A DNA stretch of 64,000 bases from Aquirufa beregesia (GCF_011090385.1 NZ_SEWW01000002.1:299825-363824), one strand, 5' to 3'. Counted from the stretch's first letter, positions 8,293-17,258 are shown. A program made the numbers and translations. Notes: generated from the letters alone by a model not told the origin.

Positions 8293-8409
8293 ATGAAAGT
8301 TAAAGCATCGATTAAAAAGCGTAGTGCAGAATGCAAAGTCATTCGTCGTCACGGAAAGCTTTATGTCATCAACAAGAAGAATCCTAAGTTCAAGCAACGT
8401 CAAGGATAA
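8293..8409 (+). CDS. rpmJ: 50S ribosomal protein L36
   Basis: A 38-residue gene: [20 protein letters not shown] with an end in [10 protein letters not shown]. Zinc-binding L36 has CxxC and Cys/His ligands; here only one Cys (in AECKVI) and one His are visible, so this is the zinc-independent type. L36 is a small late-assembly protein of the 50S subunit. Its position between infA and rpsM is canonical. Confidence 0.97.
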   Translation: MKVKASIKKRSAECKVIRRHGKLYVINKKNPKFKQRQG

Positions 8410-8452
8410 TTCGAAAGTATTAAATGATTAATAACAACAATTAATTACCTAT

Positions 8453-8830
8453 ATGGCTCGTATTGCAGGGGTTGATATTCCCGACAAAAAAAGAGGAGAA
8501 ATTGCGTTGACTTATATCTTCGGTATTGGTCGTAGCACTGCTCAAAAGATTTTGACGAAAGCAGAAATTTCGTTTGACAAGAAAGCTGGTGAGTGGAATG
8601 ATACGGAGGCTAGCGCCATCCGTGCTATTATTGCTGCCGAATTCAAAACGGAGGGACAGCTTAAGTCTGAGGTTCAATTGAACATCAAGCGTTTGATGGA
8701 TATTGGATGCTACCGTGGTTTGCGTCACCGTAAAGGACTTCCTGTACGTGGCCAAAGAACTAAGAACAATTCTCGTACGAGAAAAGGTCGTAGAAAGACA
8801 GTTGCTAACAAGAAGAAAGTAACTAAATAA
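8453..8830 (+). CDS. rpsM: 30S ribosomal protein S13
   Basis: A 125-residue protein starting [20 protein letters not shown] with the helix-two-turn-helix region and the C-terminal basic tail ([20 protein letters not shown]). S13 lies in the 30S head, contacts P-site tRNA, and forms bridges to the 50S. It opens the S13-S11-S4-alpha-L17 block. Confidence 0.98.
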   Translation: MARIAGVDIPDKKRGEIALTYIFGIGRSTAQKILTKAEISFDKKAGEWNDTEASAIRAIIAAEFKTEGQLKSEVQLNIKRLMDIGCYRGLRHRKGLPVRGQRTKNNSRTRKGRRKTVANKKKVTK

Positions 8831-8875
8831 TAACAGGGGATAATTCCTCGACACAATTTTTATTGATTTTATCCA

Positions 8876-9271
8876 ATGGCACAAGCAAAAAGAAAAGATA
8901 AAGCGAAGAAAAGAGTGGTGGTAGTTGAGTCAGTAGGCCAAATACACATCAAAGCTTCCTTTAACAACATCATTATTTCAATTACCAATTCAGCAGGACA
9001 GGTAATTTCTTGGGCATCTGCAGGAAAGATGGGTTTCCGTGGGTCTAAGAAAAACACTCCTTATGCAGCTCAGATGGCAGCGTCTAACTGTGCAGCAGTA
9101 GCTGTTGAAGCGGGAATGAAAAAAGCAGAGGTTTTTGTAAAAGGACCGGGAGCTGGACGTGAGTCGGCTATCCGTACTATCCAAAACTCAGGTATCGAAG
9201 TTTCCTTAATTAAGGATATTACTCCAATGCCTCACAATGGATGTCGTCCTCCAAAACGTCGTCGCGTTTAA
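8876..9271 (+). CDS. rpsK: 30S ribosomal protein S11
   Basis: At 131 residues this is full length. The motifs [40 protein letters not shown] and the terminal [15 protein letters not shown] are S11 signatures. S11 forms part of the mRNA exit channel on the 30S platform. After this gene comes a 103-base spacer with two hairpins before rpsD. Confidence 0.98.
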   Translation: MAQAKRKDKAKKRVVVVESVGQIHIKASFNNIIISITNSAGQVISWASAGKMGFRGSKKNTPYAAQMAASNCAAVAVEAGMKKAEVFVKGPGAGRESAIRTIQNSGIEVSLIKDITPMPHNGCRPPKRRRV

Positions 9272-9279
9272 TTTTAACC

Positions 9280-9358
9280 ATGTTGGGTAATTAGTAATTA
9301 TTTTCTCCAACATCATTTATTCACTTAATTAATTACTTCATTGCCCATAAGAGGGGCA
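9280..9358 (+). promoter_or_regulatory. two-hairpin leader before rpsD
   Basis: ATGTTGG (9280-9286) pairs with CCAACAT (9307-9313), and TGCCC (9342-9346) pairs with GGGCA (9354-9358); the second ends 16 bases before the rpsD start. At 103 bases this is the longest spacer inside the operon. S4 represses its own operon through an mRNA structure in E. coli and B. subtilis, so a similar target here is a reasonable guess, not a demonstration. Confidence 0.45.
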
Positions 9359-9374
9359 TTGACTTTTAAAAAAA

Positions 9375-9980
9375 ATGGCAAGATACACTGGTCCAAAATC
9401 CAAAATTGCTCGTCGTTTCGGCGAAGCGATCTTAGGTCCGAGTAAAGCATTAGCTCGTAAAAATTATGCTCCTGGTATGCATGGTAAAGGGAAACGTTCA
9501 AAAGTTTCTGAATATGCCATCCAATTAAAGGAAAAACAAAAGGTAAAATATACCTATGGTATTTTAGAACGTCAGTTCGAAAATTTGTTTCACAAAGCCG
9601 CTGTTAAAGAAGGTATTACAGGTGAGAACTTGTTAAAAATGTGTGAAGCAAGATTGGACAACACAGTATATCGTTTAGGAATTGCTCCTACTCGTCGTGC
9701 TGCTCGTCAATTGGTTATCCACAAACATATCATTGTGGATGGTGATGTAGTAAATGTGCCCTCTTACTCATTACGCCCAGGCCAATTGGTAGGTGTACGT
9801 GAAAAATCTAAATCTCTTGAGGTTGTTTCTGATTCGCTTGCGAGCCGTTCACCAAAGCGTTTCAACTGGTTAGAGTGGGATGGAGTGGAATTAGTAGGTA
9901 AGTTTTCCGCTTATCCAGAAAGAGATCAGATCCCTGAAAACTTTAATGAGCAGGCTATCGTCGAATTGTATTCGAAGTAA
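9375..9980 (+). CDS. rpsD: 30S ribosomal protein S4
   Basis: A 201-residue protein with the S4 N-terminal region ([20 protein letters not shown]) and the S4 RNA-binding fold ([20 protein letters not shown], then [20 protein letters not shown]). S4 starts 30S assembly by binding 16S rRNA. The N-terminus lacks a zinc-binding Cys cluster. The structured 103-base leader may be its regulatory target. Confidence 0.98.
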   Translation: MARYTGPKSKIARRFGEAILGPSKALARKNYAPGMHGKGKRSKVSEYAIQLKEKQKVKYTYGILERQFENLFHKAAVKEGITGENLLKMCEARLDNTVYRLGIAPTRRAARQLVIHKHIIVDGDVVNVPSYSLRPGQLVGVREKSKSLEVVSDSLASRSPKRFNWLEWDGVELVGKFSAYPERDQIPENFNEQAIVELYSK

Positions 9981-10051
9981 TAATCTGGTTAATAATACAA
10001 TTTTAAAGAGTATCAATAACGTTTTTTCAAGATCATTTTAAGCTACGAAAT

Positions 10052-11041
10052 ATGTCAATATTAGCATTCCAAATGCCCGAGAAAGTTGTGATGGAGAAAG
10101 CCGATGACTTCCACGGGACATTTGAGTTCAAGCCACTCGAAAAAGGCTACGGTGTTACCATTGGTAACGCACTTCGTAGAATTTTACTTTCCTCTTTGGA
10201 AGGTTATGCGATTACAAGCGTTAAGATTTCTGGTGTTTTACACGAGTTTTCAGCAATTGAAGGTGTTCATGAAGATGTTTCTGAAATGATCCTAAACTTG
10301 AAGAAGATCCGTTTTAAAAAGGCGCAAGAGATTTTGGAAAATAAAGTAAATATCAAAGTGAAAGGTCAAACGGCCTTTACAGCGGGTGATATTGCTAAGT
10401 TTACGCCTTATTTTACTGTTTTAAATCCTGATTTAGTGATTTGCAACTTAGATTCTTCTAAAGAATTAGAAGTTGAGTTAATCATCGAAAAAGGTCGTGG
10501 ATATGTACCTGCTGATGAGCCTCGCGCCAATGAGTTAGCTTTTGGTCACATTGCCATTGATGCCATCTACACACCGATTAAAAATGTTAAATTTAGCATT
10601 GAAAATACCCGTGTAGAGCAAAAAACTGACTACGAAAAATTAGTGTTAGATATTGAAACAGATGGTTCTATCCATCCAGAAGACGCATTGAAAGGTGCAG
10701 CTTACATTTTGATTCAGCACTTCATGTTATTCTCTGATCAAACCATGACTTTCGAAACGCCAAAAGCGGAGGAAGACAATGTAGTAGATGAAGAGATGTT
10801 GCACATGCGTAAATTATTGAAGACTTCTTTAGCCGATCTAGATTTATCTGTACGTGCTTACAACTGCCTTAAATCAGCTGATGTTCGTACTTTAGGCGAA
10901 TTAGTGAAATTAGAGATTTCAGATATGATGAAGTTCCGTAACTTTGGTAAAAAGTCATTAACTGAGCTAGAGCAACTAGTAGAAGAAAAAGGCTTAACCT
11001 TCGGAATGGATGTTGCAAAATATCGTTTAGACGAAGATTAA
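10052..11041 (+). CDS. rpoA: RNA polymerase subunit alpha
   Basis: A 329-residue protein. The N-terminal domain, residues 1 to about 230, carries [20 protein letters not shown], the dimerisation and assembly signature. An acidic linker leads to the C-terminal DNA- and activator-binding domain, about 255-329 ([20 protein letters not shown] and [16 protein letters not shown]). It is expressed with the ribosomal proteins, as in most bacteria, and is followed by rplQ. Confidence 0.98.
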   Translation: MSILAFQMPEKVVMEKADDFHGTFEFKPLEKGYGVTIGNALRRILLSSLEGYAITSVKISGVLHEFSAIEGVHEDVSEMILNLKKIRFKKAQEILENKVNIKVKGQTAFTAGDIAKFTPYFTVLNPDLVICNLDSSKELEVELIIEKGRGYVPADEPRANELAFGHIAIDAIYTPIKNVKFSIENTRVEQKTDYEKLVLDIETDGSIHPEDALKGAAYILIQHFMLFSDQTMTFETPKAEEDNVVDEEMLHMRKLLKTSLADLDLSVRAYNCLKSADVRTLGELVKLEISDMMKFRNFGKKSLTELEQLVEEKGLTFGMDVAKYRLDED

Positions 11042-11096
11042 TTATTCAATTTTTAAATAAGTAATAGGTGGTGGTCATGTAAAACCCACTAACCGC

Positions 11097-11110
11097 AGTC
11101 CGAAAGGGCT
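11097..11110 (+). promoter_or_regulatory. GAAA-loop hairpin before rplQ
   Basis: AGTCC (11097-11101), GAAA and GGGCT (11106-11110) form a 5-bp stem with one G-U pair. Just upstream, GTGG and CCAC in 11071-11088 can pair as a second stem. The hairpin ends 21 bases before the rplQ start and resembles the one before rplO. Confidence 0.4.
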
Positions 11111-11131
11111 TTTAACTTACGAATTAACACA

Positions 11132-11737
11132 ATGAGACACGGAAAAAAATTCAATCACTTAGGAAGAACAGCTTCCCACAGAGCAGCCTTATTATCCAAT
11201 ATGGCATCCTCTTTAATTCTACACAAGCGTATCGAAACAACGGTTGCGAAAGCAAAAGAATTGCGTAAATATGTTGAGCCTTTAATTACTAAGTCTAAGA
11301 CAGATAGCACAAACAATCGTCGTGTTGTTTTCGCTTACCTTCAAAATAAAGATTCTGTTAAAGAATTATTTGGAATCGTTTCTGAAAAAGTTGCTAGTCG
11401 TCCAGGTGGTTATACACGTATTATCAAATTAGGAAATCGTCTCGGTGACAATGCTGAGATTTGTTTCATCGAATTAGTCGATTTTAACGAAACTATGCTA
11501 GCAGCTTCTGCTGAAAAAGCTGGTAAAACTCGTAGAAGTCGTCGTTCTGGAGCAAAGAAAGAAGGCGTTGATGCGGCTGCTCCAGTAGCAGAAGCTCCAT
11601 CGGCTGAGGTTGTTGAGGAAGTAGCTGCAGCAGAAGCTCCAGCAGCTGAGGCAGTTGAAGAAGTAGCCGCGGCTGAAGAGCCAGCAGCTGAAGAATCAAC
11701 AGAAGAGCCTAAAGAAGAAAAAGGAGAAGATGCATAA
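11132..11737 (+). CDS. rplQ: 50S ribosomal protein L17 with long acidic tail
   Basis: Residues 1 to about 120 are a normal L17 ([20 protein letters not shown] and [20 protein letters not shown]). After a short basic stretch ([12 protein letters not shown]), the last 65 or so residues are almost only Ala, Glu, Pro and Val, in imperfect repeats of the type [13 protein letters not shown]. The tail is probably disordered and acidic, which is odd for a ribosomal protein. L17 lies near the tunnel exit. This is the last gene of the operon; a strong terminator follows. Confidence 0.97.
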   Translation: MRHGKKFNHLGRTASHRAALLSNMASSLILHKRIETTVAKAKELRKYVEPLITKSKTDSTNNRRVVFAYLQNKDSVKELFGIVSEKVASRPGGYTRIIKLGNRLGDNAEICFIELVDFNETMLAASAEKAGKTRRSRRSGAKKEGVDAAAPVAEAPSAEVVEEVAAAEAPAAEAVEEVAAAEEPAAEESTEEPKEEKGEDA

Positions 11738-11759
11738 TTTTTTTCTCTTTTAATTTTGA

Positions 11760-11796
11760 AGGGCTTTAACTTTAATTAGTTGAAGCCCTTTTTTTA
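11760..11796 (+). terminator. terminator of the ribosomal operon
   Basis: AGGGCTTTAACT (11760-11771) and AGTTGAAGCCCT (11778-11789) form a 12-bp stem with one G-U pair and a 6-nt loop, followed by a run of six T. It is a classical intrinsic terminator 22 bases after rplQ. Confidence 0.92.
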
Positions 11797-11826
11797 GATA
11801 AAAATTTATTCAAACATAGATACATT

Positions 11827-12927
11827 ATGAAAATTACAGAATCGACTCCGGCGGTTTTATTATTGCAAGATGGTACACTCTTTCATGGGAAAGCATTGGG
11901 TAAAATAGGCACACACGGTGGTGAGATTTGTTTTAATACAGGTATGACGGGTTACCAAGAAATATATACAGACCCTTCCTACGCTGGACAAGTGATTATT
12001 AATACCACAGCTCATATTGGTAATTATGGCGTAATGGATGCGCAAGAAGCAGAATCCAATCAAGTACAAATTGCCGGAATGGTTTGCAATGAATTTTCAA
12101 GTGTTAATTCCCGATTTACTGCCACTGGATCTTTACAAGATTATTTAGAAAAAGCAGGGATTGTAGGAATATCAGGTATTGATACTCGTGCTTTGGTTCG
12201 TCATATTCGTACCAAAGGGGTTATGAACTGCTTAATTTCTTCCGAAATTTTTGATGTAGCATCATTACAAATAGAGTTAGCAAAAGTACCTAACATGGAA
12301 GGACTCGAACTTTCTTCTCAAGTATGTACTCAGGAAACATACTTCCTAGGTGATGTTAACGCTGATTTTAAAGTGGCTGTATTGGATTTAGGAGTTAAGA
12401 AAAGTATTTTAAGTAATCTGACAGATCGTGGCTGTTACTTGAAAGTATTTCCAGCTAAAACATCCTTTGATGAAATTGCCGCTTGGCAGCCAGATGGCTA
12501 TTTTGTCTCGAATGGCCCAGGTGATCCAGCTGTGATGCCTTATGCCGTGGAAACAGTGAGCCGATTTTTAGCCAGCGATAAACCCGTATTTGGTATTTGT
12601 TTAGGTCACCAAATTCTAGCTCAGGTATGTGGTTTGGAAACGTATAAAATGCACAATGGACACCGCGGTTTAAATCACCCAGTTAAAAATTTAGAAACAG
12701 GATTGTCTGAGATTACTTCTCAAAACCATGGATTTGCTGTGCGTATGGAGGAACTTAGCGCTAGTTCTCAAGCTACCCTCACTCATATTAATTTAAATGA
12801 TCAAACAGTAGAAGGATTACGTGTCAATGGAAAAAAAGCATTCTCGGTACAACATCACCCAGAGGCTAGTCCTGGACCACATGATTCCCGATATTTATTT
12901 GATCAGTTTATTGATTTAATGCGATAG
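11827..12927 (+). CDS. carA: carbamoyl-phosphate synthase small subunit
   Basis: Supplies ammonia from glutamine for carbamoyl phosphate, the start of pyrimidine and arginine synthesis. The 366 residues have the CarA N-terminal domain (GKIGTHGGEICFNTGMTGYQ) and a class I glutamine amidotransferase domain with Cys258 in GICLGH and His344/Glu346 in QHHPE. carB is not in the window. It follows rplQ after a terminator and so probably has its own promoter, which I could not place. Confidence 0.96.
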   Translation: MKITESTPAVLLLQDGTLFHGKALGKIGTHGGEICFNTGMTGYQEIYTDPSYAGQVIINTTAHIGNYGVMDAQEAESNQVQIAGMVCNEFSSVNSRFTATGSLQDYLEKAGIVGISGIDTRALVRHIRTKGVMNCLISSEIFDVASLQIELAKVPNMEGLELSSQVCTQETYFLGDVNADFKVAVLDLGVKKSILSNLTDRGCYLKVFPAKTSFDEIAAWQPDGYFVSNGPGDPAVMPYAVETVSRFLASDKPVFGICLGHQILAQVCGLETYKMHNGHRGLNHPVKNLETGLSEITSQNHGFAVRMEELSASSQATLTHINLNDQTVEGLRVNGKKAFSVQHHPEASPGPHDSRYLFDQFIDLMR

Positions 12928-12932
12928 GAAAT

Positions 12933-12962
12933 AAAAAAGGCAACTGTGAAGTTGCCTTTTTT
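12933..12962. terminator. bidirectional terminator after carA
   Basis: AAAAAAGGCAACT (12933-12945), loop GTGA and AGTTGCCTTTTTT (12950-12962) form a perfect 13-bp inverted repeat with A and T runs on opposite flanks. It can end both carA and the convergent gene at 12984. Confidence 0.92.
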
Positions 12963-12983
12963 ATTAACCCAAATTTGAAGAAC

Positions 12984-14405
12984 TTAAGCCATGGTTTTTT
13001 CTGGAAAACCAAATAATGCTTTTTCCTTTATGAGCTTAACCACCGAGCTTGGAACCAAATTTTCCCATTCACCCGAACCTTGTTGAATTAAATCTAAAAC
13101 ACGATCTGTTCGAATCTTCATCAAATTCTCATCATAAGAATGTATGTCAGCTAGCTTTTCATTGTCCAATAAGTATTGGAATAAACCAGTTAAATGAGCT
13201 TCCGGTTGAAAGGTTTTCAAATTGATTAATTGACCATTTTCATCCAAGGTAGGATATAAATAGAGCTTAATTTTTAAACCAAATAAACTAGCAAAAGCGG
13301 TTAATATACCCCCAGGATATTGGGTATAATGCTTCTCTTCAAAGATATAATCCAAGTTAGGCATACCCATAATTAAAGCCATTTTTAAGCGGCTAAATTT
13401 GCTTAGGTAAGCGACTAATTTAAAGTACTCGTGGAAATTAGAAATCAATACCGTTTGACCCAAAGAACATAAAATGTCTACCCGGTCTAAAAAGTCTTTT
13501 TCGTTGATATGATTCCCTTCATTTTCTAGATTCCGAAGGGTTAATTCAGAAACCACACAAATTTTATCATCATCGATATCGGCTTCATTTTCAAACTGTT
13601 TAATCCCTTTTCTGACCATGTCAGAAAAGATATTTGTCACAGGTCTAAAACGTCCTCGAATGGCTACAATGTGTTTCTTAGAAAGCGCATCATAAGGTTG
13701 CATGACATTTCCATCTGGCCCAAATAGTGCTGCTTGCGTGAAACCGTGTTTCACCAAGTACAAAGACATCAATCGATTGTCTACTTCTTTAAAATCAGGC
13801 CCCTCAAAACGAATCATGTCGATCTCAATTCGATCAGGAGATAGGTCGTCCAATAAAGAAACAAGTATTTTTTCTGGATCAGCATGGTAATGGTAGCAAC
13901 CATAAATCAAATTCACACCAATGATACCCAATGCCTGTTGTTGAAGTATATTATCATTATCCAACATGTTGATGTGGATAACGACATCATTGACTGGTCC
14001 ATTAGGGCTTAACTGAAAGCGTAGTCCCACCCATCCATGGGCGTCATTGTCTTTCTGGTAATTTAAGGCAGAAACGGTATCAGCAAAGGAGAAGAAACGT
14101 TTTTCATCAGCGGATTCTGTCAATCGTACTTTCAATAATTTGAATTCACGATTGAGCATTTTCATCAAGCGAGGCTCACAGACATATTTTCCAGATTCTT
14201 CTTCCCCATAAATAGCGTCAGAAAAGGCCATATCATAAGCAGAAATGGTTTTGGCTATGGTTCCTGATGCTCCACCTGCTTTGAAAAAATTAGCAGCAAC
14301 ATCCTGTCCTGCTCCTATTTCTGCAAATGAACCATATATACTGCGATCTAAATTGATCTGAAGGGCTTTTTGTTTCGTCCCAATGGATTTTAATTTGGCA
14401 GTCAT
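12984..14405 (-). CDS. conserved protein of unknown function (Bacteroidota family)
   Basis: A 473-residue soluble protein. From memory, relatives with the start KxIGTKQKALxINLD and the AEIGAGQ motif are widespread in Bacteroidota, where databases call them, without good reason, TonB-dependent receptor or nicotinate-nucleotide adenylyltransferase. I see no signal peptide, no barrel features and no adenylyltransferase HxGH motif. Visible blocks are FAEIGAGQDVAANFFKAGGA near residue 30, SAYDMAFSDAIYG near 60, SLYLVKHGFTQAALFGPDG near 220 and SLGQTVLISNFHEYFKL near 315. It may be an enzyme, but the function is open. Confidence 0.85.
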   Translation of the reverse strand: MTAKLKSIGTKQKALQINLDRSIYGSFAEIGAGQDVAANFFKAGGASGTIAKTISAYDMAFSDAIYGEEESGKYVCEPRLMKMLNREFKLLKVRLTESADEKRFFSFADTVSALNYQKDNDAHGWVGLRFQLSPNGPVNDVVIHINMLDNDNILQQQALGIIGVNLIYGCYHYHADPEKILVSLLDDLSPDRIEIDMIRFEGPDFKEVDNRLMSLYLVKHGFTQAALFGPDGNVMQPYDALSKKHIVAIRGRFRPVTNIFSDMVRKGIKQFENEADIDDDKICVVSELTLRNLENEGNHINEKDFLDRVDILCSLGQTVLISNFHEYFKLVAYLSKFSRLKMALIMGMPNLDYIFEEKHYTQYPGGILTAFASLFGLKIKLYLYPTLDENGQLINLKTFQPEAHLTGLFQYLLDNEKLADIHSYDENLMKIRTDRVLDLIQQGSGEWENLVPSSVVKLIKEKALFGFPEKTMA

Positions 14406-14444
14406 AGACGAATGAGTTTATTGATTACGAAGGCTACTACTTAG

Positions 14445-14452
14445 CAAAGTTA
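14445..14452 (-). promoter_or_regulatory. candidate -7 promoter element for the gene at 14405
   Basis: On the minus strand this reads TAACTTTG, matching TAnnTTTG, 39 bases before the start codon. No TTTG is visible at the -33 distance, so confidence is limited. Confidence 0.35.
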
Positions 14453-14498
14453 TATAATTATCCTGCTATTTATATGATTTTCTTGAAAACATCCTAAC

Positions 14499-15359
14499 CT
14501 ATTCAGGCCATCTTTTCGATTTATGATATAAGGTTAAACCCGCCATAGGAGTCTCACTGATGTTTCCCAAGTGATAACGATTTTTCCGAAGTACTTGTTT
14601 CAAAATATCCGAATAATAAAAGGCTATAGAGCCAGTAAAATGGATTTTTTGAGTTTCTACCTCGGAATATTTACTTACATATAGTCGGATAAACTCTTGA
14701 AAAGCATGTTCAATCATTTGATAGCAAAAAGGATGCTTGCGGTGATCAAACAAGAATTTAGAAAATCCAGCAAACCATCTGTTGGGGTATTCCCCCTGAT
14801 ATGCTTTGGCTAAAATATCTAGACGATTTAACTCCCCATAGCGCTTCACGAATAAATCACGTAGGTCCTGGGGCAATTCCTGATGTAAATAGGCTAAAAT
14901 CAACAGCTTGCCTAAGTGGCCACCACTGCCCTCATCTCCTAACCAAAATCCTAAAGGGGGGATCTGTTCCGAAATGGATTCCCCATTAAAAAACCCAGAA
15001 TTAGAGCCTGTCCCTAAGATGCAGGCAATCCCAGAATTGTCACCACACAGCGATCTGGCCGCTGCAATCAAATCATTTTCTACTTGAATGGTCTTTAAAT
15101 CTGAAAAATACGGGATTAGCCAATTTCGTATAATCTCTCTTTTGGACTCATCCGTAATGCCAGTGCCATAATAGTAGACCTCTTCTATGGGAAGTTTACG
15201 TAGTTGAGCAATAACTTCCTTCTGGGAGGCTTCTATTTCTTCAGGTGTTTGATAATAGGGGTTGATTCCCAAGGAATGAAAACGCTGGTATGCTTCATGA
15301 GGGGAAGAAATATACCTCCATTCTGTTTTACTGGAACCGCTTTCTATTAGTAGAATCAT
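14499..15359 (-). CDS. BadF/BadG/BcrA/BcrD-type sugar kinase, probably N-acetylglucosamine kinase-like
   Basis: A 286-residue ASKHA-fold ATPase. The phosphate-1 motif is at the extreme N-terminus (LIESGSSKTEWRYI), the glycine-rich CILGTGSNSGFFNG lies near residue 115, and GFWLGDEGSGGHLGK near 140. This arrangement fits eukaryote-like N-acetylglucosamine kinases, which act on cell-wall or chitin sugars. The exact substrate cannot be read from sequence. The next gene upstream on the same strand, at 15364, is only 4 bases away, suggesting co-transcription. Confidence 0.85.
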   Translation of the reverse strand: MILLIESGSSKTEWRYISSPHEAYQRFHSLGINPYYQTPEEIEASQKEVIAQLRKLPIEEVYYYGTGITDESKREIIRNWLIPYFSDLKTIQVENDLIAAARSLCGDNSGIACILGTGSNSGFFNGESISEQIPPLGFWLGDEGSGGHLGKLLILAYLHQELPQDLRDLFVKRYGELNRLDILAKAYQGEYPNRWFAGFSKFLFDHRKHPFCYQMIEHAFQEFIRLYVSKYSEVETQKIHFTGSIAFYYSDILKQVLRKNRYHLGNISETPMAGLTLYHKSKRWPE

Positions 15360-15363
15360 GGAA

Positions 15364-15603
15364 TTAGGTTAATATGCCAATGGCTTGAAATTTTTCAAAT
15401 ACTTGTGCTGTATGGGGAGCATCTTTTAATTCATCGCTCAAATCTTGGCCAGCCCAATGCTCATAATGTTTGCCATTTTTCCAAAGTCGGGAATGGCTCA
15501 TATCATAAATTTTTCCCTGAAAAGCCACCCAGATTTCAGGGCGATCTTGTCCGTTTCTTAAGGCCAATTGTGCCCGAGAATAGTGTGGAAGTGTTGAGTC
15601 CAA
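15364..15603 (-). CDS. cytochrome b5-like heme/steroid-binding domain protein
   Basis: A 79-residue stand-alone domain. The core, WVAFQGKIYDMSHSRLWKNG, followed by HYEHWAGQDLSDELKDAPHT, matches the bacterial cytochrome b5-like family (relatives of the MAPR proteins). The characteristic GQDLS and the His of APHT are present. It has no signal peptide or membrane segment, so it is cytoplasmic. It probably forms an operon with the kinase gene downstream. Its ligand and role are unknown. Confidence 0.8.
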   Translation of the reverse strand: MDSTLPHYSRAQLALRNGQDRPEIWVAFQGKIYDMSHSRLWKNGKHYEHWAGQDLSDELKDAPHTAQVFEKFQAIGILT

Positions 15604-15701
15604 TGCGATTATAATTAGTACGAAACTAAATAAAAAGCATGAAAAGCCGTTTTATAAGCAAAGATTTTTAATTTTACTTGATATTTAATTTTTTAGGGTT
15701 T

Positions 15702-16184
15702 ATGAAAAATACAATACGCGTATTTATCTCCGTGTTATGTTTGAGCTTGATTGCCGCATGTAGTAAGGATGATCCTACCCCAACCCCACCCCCCACACCT
15801 TTGGTCTCGGATCTAATCAAGAAAGTTTGGTCAGCATCCAACATTCAATGGGATGGGAATGTGCAATATGATAAAACAGCCAGCTCGAATTTAATTGCGG
15901 GCTATGCCCAGTTTAAATTGGATTTAGCGAGTTCTTCTTCGGCTTCTTTGACAGAGTATGATGGAAACAAGTTTACAGGTACTTATAGCTTATCATTGGA
16001 TAATAAAACGTTGACTTTGTCTAGCCTAAAAACGAGTGATGGAACAGAGCCAACGGGTACAGGAGGAACATTGGCATTCACTATTTCAGGGGTACCCACA
16101 GCCAGTAGCTTGGTAATAGAATCTACTACGGCATACGTAAAAGCAAGTAATAAAAAGATTAGGTTGAGCTTAGTCAATCCTTAA
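15702..16184 (+). CDS. secreted lipoprotein of unknown function
   Basis: The ATG at 15702 gives 160 residues with a lipoprotein signal peptide ending LSLIAAC; an upstream TTG at 15678 would spoil it. A short Pro/Thr linker (DDPTPTPPPTP) follows the Cys, then a Ser/Thr-rich beta domain with W-x-SNIQWDGNVQYD. This layout resembles small Bacteroidota surface lipoproteins with a lipocalin-like or similar barrel, but I do not recognise the family. A terminator hairpin lies right after the gene. Confidence 0.8.
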   Translation: MKNTIRVFISVLCLSLIAACSKDDPTPTPPPTPLVSDLIKKVWSASNIQWDGNVQYDKTASSNLIAGYAQFKLDLASSSSASLTEYDGNKFTGTYSLSLDNKTLTLSSLKTSDGTEPTGTGGTLAFTISGVPTASSLVIESTTAYVKASNKKIRLSLVNP

Positions 16185-16200
16185 TCGCAAATTAATCATG

Positions 16201-16224
16201 AGGCCGCCTCATTGGGCGGCTTTT
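16201..16224 (+). terminator. terminator after the lipoprotein gene
   Basis: GCCGCC (16203-16208) and GGCGGC (16215-16220) form a GC-rich 6-bp stem followed by TTTT. It lies 18 bases after the lipoprotein stop and 8 bases before thiL, so thiL either depends on read-through or has a start site not seen here. Confidence 0.75.
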
Positions 16225-16231
16225 CTAGTTT

Positions 16232-17257
16232 ATGGAGAAAAGAACAGAAATTGGATCTTTAGGGGAATTTGGACTCATTCAACGTTTGGCAGAAGGGTTT
16301 ACGTCGCATCAACCTTGGACATCCATTGGAATAGGAGATGATGCAGCCGGCTTAGAAGCCAACGGCTTTAAGGTTGTATCTACCACAGAATTAATGATTG
16401 AAGGGGTTCATTTTGATTTATCTTATACCCCATTAAAACATTTAGGTTTTAAAGTAGCTAGTATCGCCCTTTCTGATATCGCGGCGATGAATGCTATTCC
16501 AGCTCAGCTTTCAGTAGGCCTAGGCCTCAGTAATCGTTTTTCTGTAGAAGCGGTAGAGGAGTTGTATGAAGGAATAAAACTAGCTTGTGAAGAATATAAA
16601 ATTGATTTAGTGGGTGGCGATACCACTTCTTCTCCTCAAGGTTTGATTATTTCAGTGAGTGCTTTGGGCTTGGTGGCAGAAGATCAACTAGTGAAGCGAA
16701 GTGGAGCAAAACCCAATGATGTGATTTGTGTGACGGGAGATTTAGGAGGGGCTTTGATGGGCTTACAGTCTTTGGAAAGAGAAAAACAAGTGTATTTGGC
16801 AAATCCGGACATGCAACCGGAATTGAATGAAAAGAATTATGTGGTCATGCGTCAACTCAAACCGATGGCTCGTTTTGATATCATCCATGATTTGAAAGAA
16901 TTAGGTGTCGTACCCACTTCAATGATCGATTGTTCAGATGGTTTGTCTTCTGAGATTTTGCATTTATGTAATGCCTCAGGAACAGGAGCTCGGATTTTTG
17001 AGAAAAACATTCCTATTGATGATGAGACCTATTTAGTAGCTACGGAATTCAGTATAAGTCCATTAACAGCCGCCTTGAATGGTGGAGAGGATTATGAATT
17101 AGTATTTACCATTGCTCAATCGGATTTTGATAAAGTAAGTAAAATTACGGACGTTACGGCCATTGGATACATGACCGACATTCCTAAAGAACGAGTGTTG
17201 GTGATGAAATCCGAACAAATAGTCGCTTTGACAGCCCCTGGATTTGGCCCTCAATAA
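16232..17257 (+). CDS. thiL: thiamine-monophosphate kinase
   Basis: Phosphorylates thiamine monophosphate to the active cofactor thiamine pyrophosphate. The 341 residues start ELGEFG-like (EIGSLGEFGLIQRLAEGF) and carry the ATP- and Mg-binding motifs GIGDDAAG, STTELMIEGVHFDL and VGGDTTSSP, plus SMIDCSDGLSSE and LNGGEDYELVFT. All are typical of ThiL in the PurM-like superfamily. The next gene starts 1 base after the stop, so the two are probably translated together. Confidence 0.97.
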   Translation: MEKRTEIGSLGEFGLIQRLAEGFTSHQPWTSIGIGDDAAGLEANGFKVVSTTELMIEGVHFDLSYTPLKHLGFKVASIALSDIAAMNAIPAQLSVGLGLSNRFSVEAVEELYEGIKLACEEYKIDLVGGDTTSSPQGLIISVSALGLVAEDQLVKRSGAKPNDVICVTGDLGGALMGLQSLEREKQVYLANPDMQPELNEKNYVVMRQLKPMARFDIIHDLKELGVVPTSMIDCSDGLSSEILHLCNASGTGARIFEKNIPIDDETYLVATEFSISPLTAALNGGEDYELVFTIAQSDFDKVSKITDVTAIGYMTDIPKERVLVMKSEQIVALTAPGFGPQ

Positions 17258-17258
17258 T

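Noticed and set aside
8441-8884. 147-residue frame opposite rpsM
   Set aside because: Antisense to a ribosomal protein gene with no start signal or family likeness; a composition artefact.
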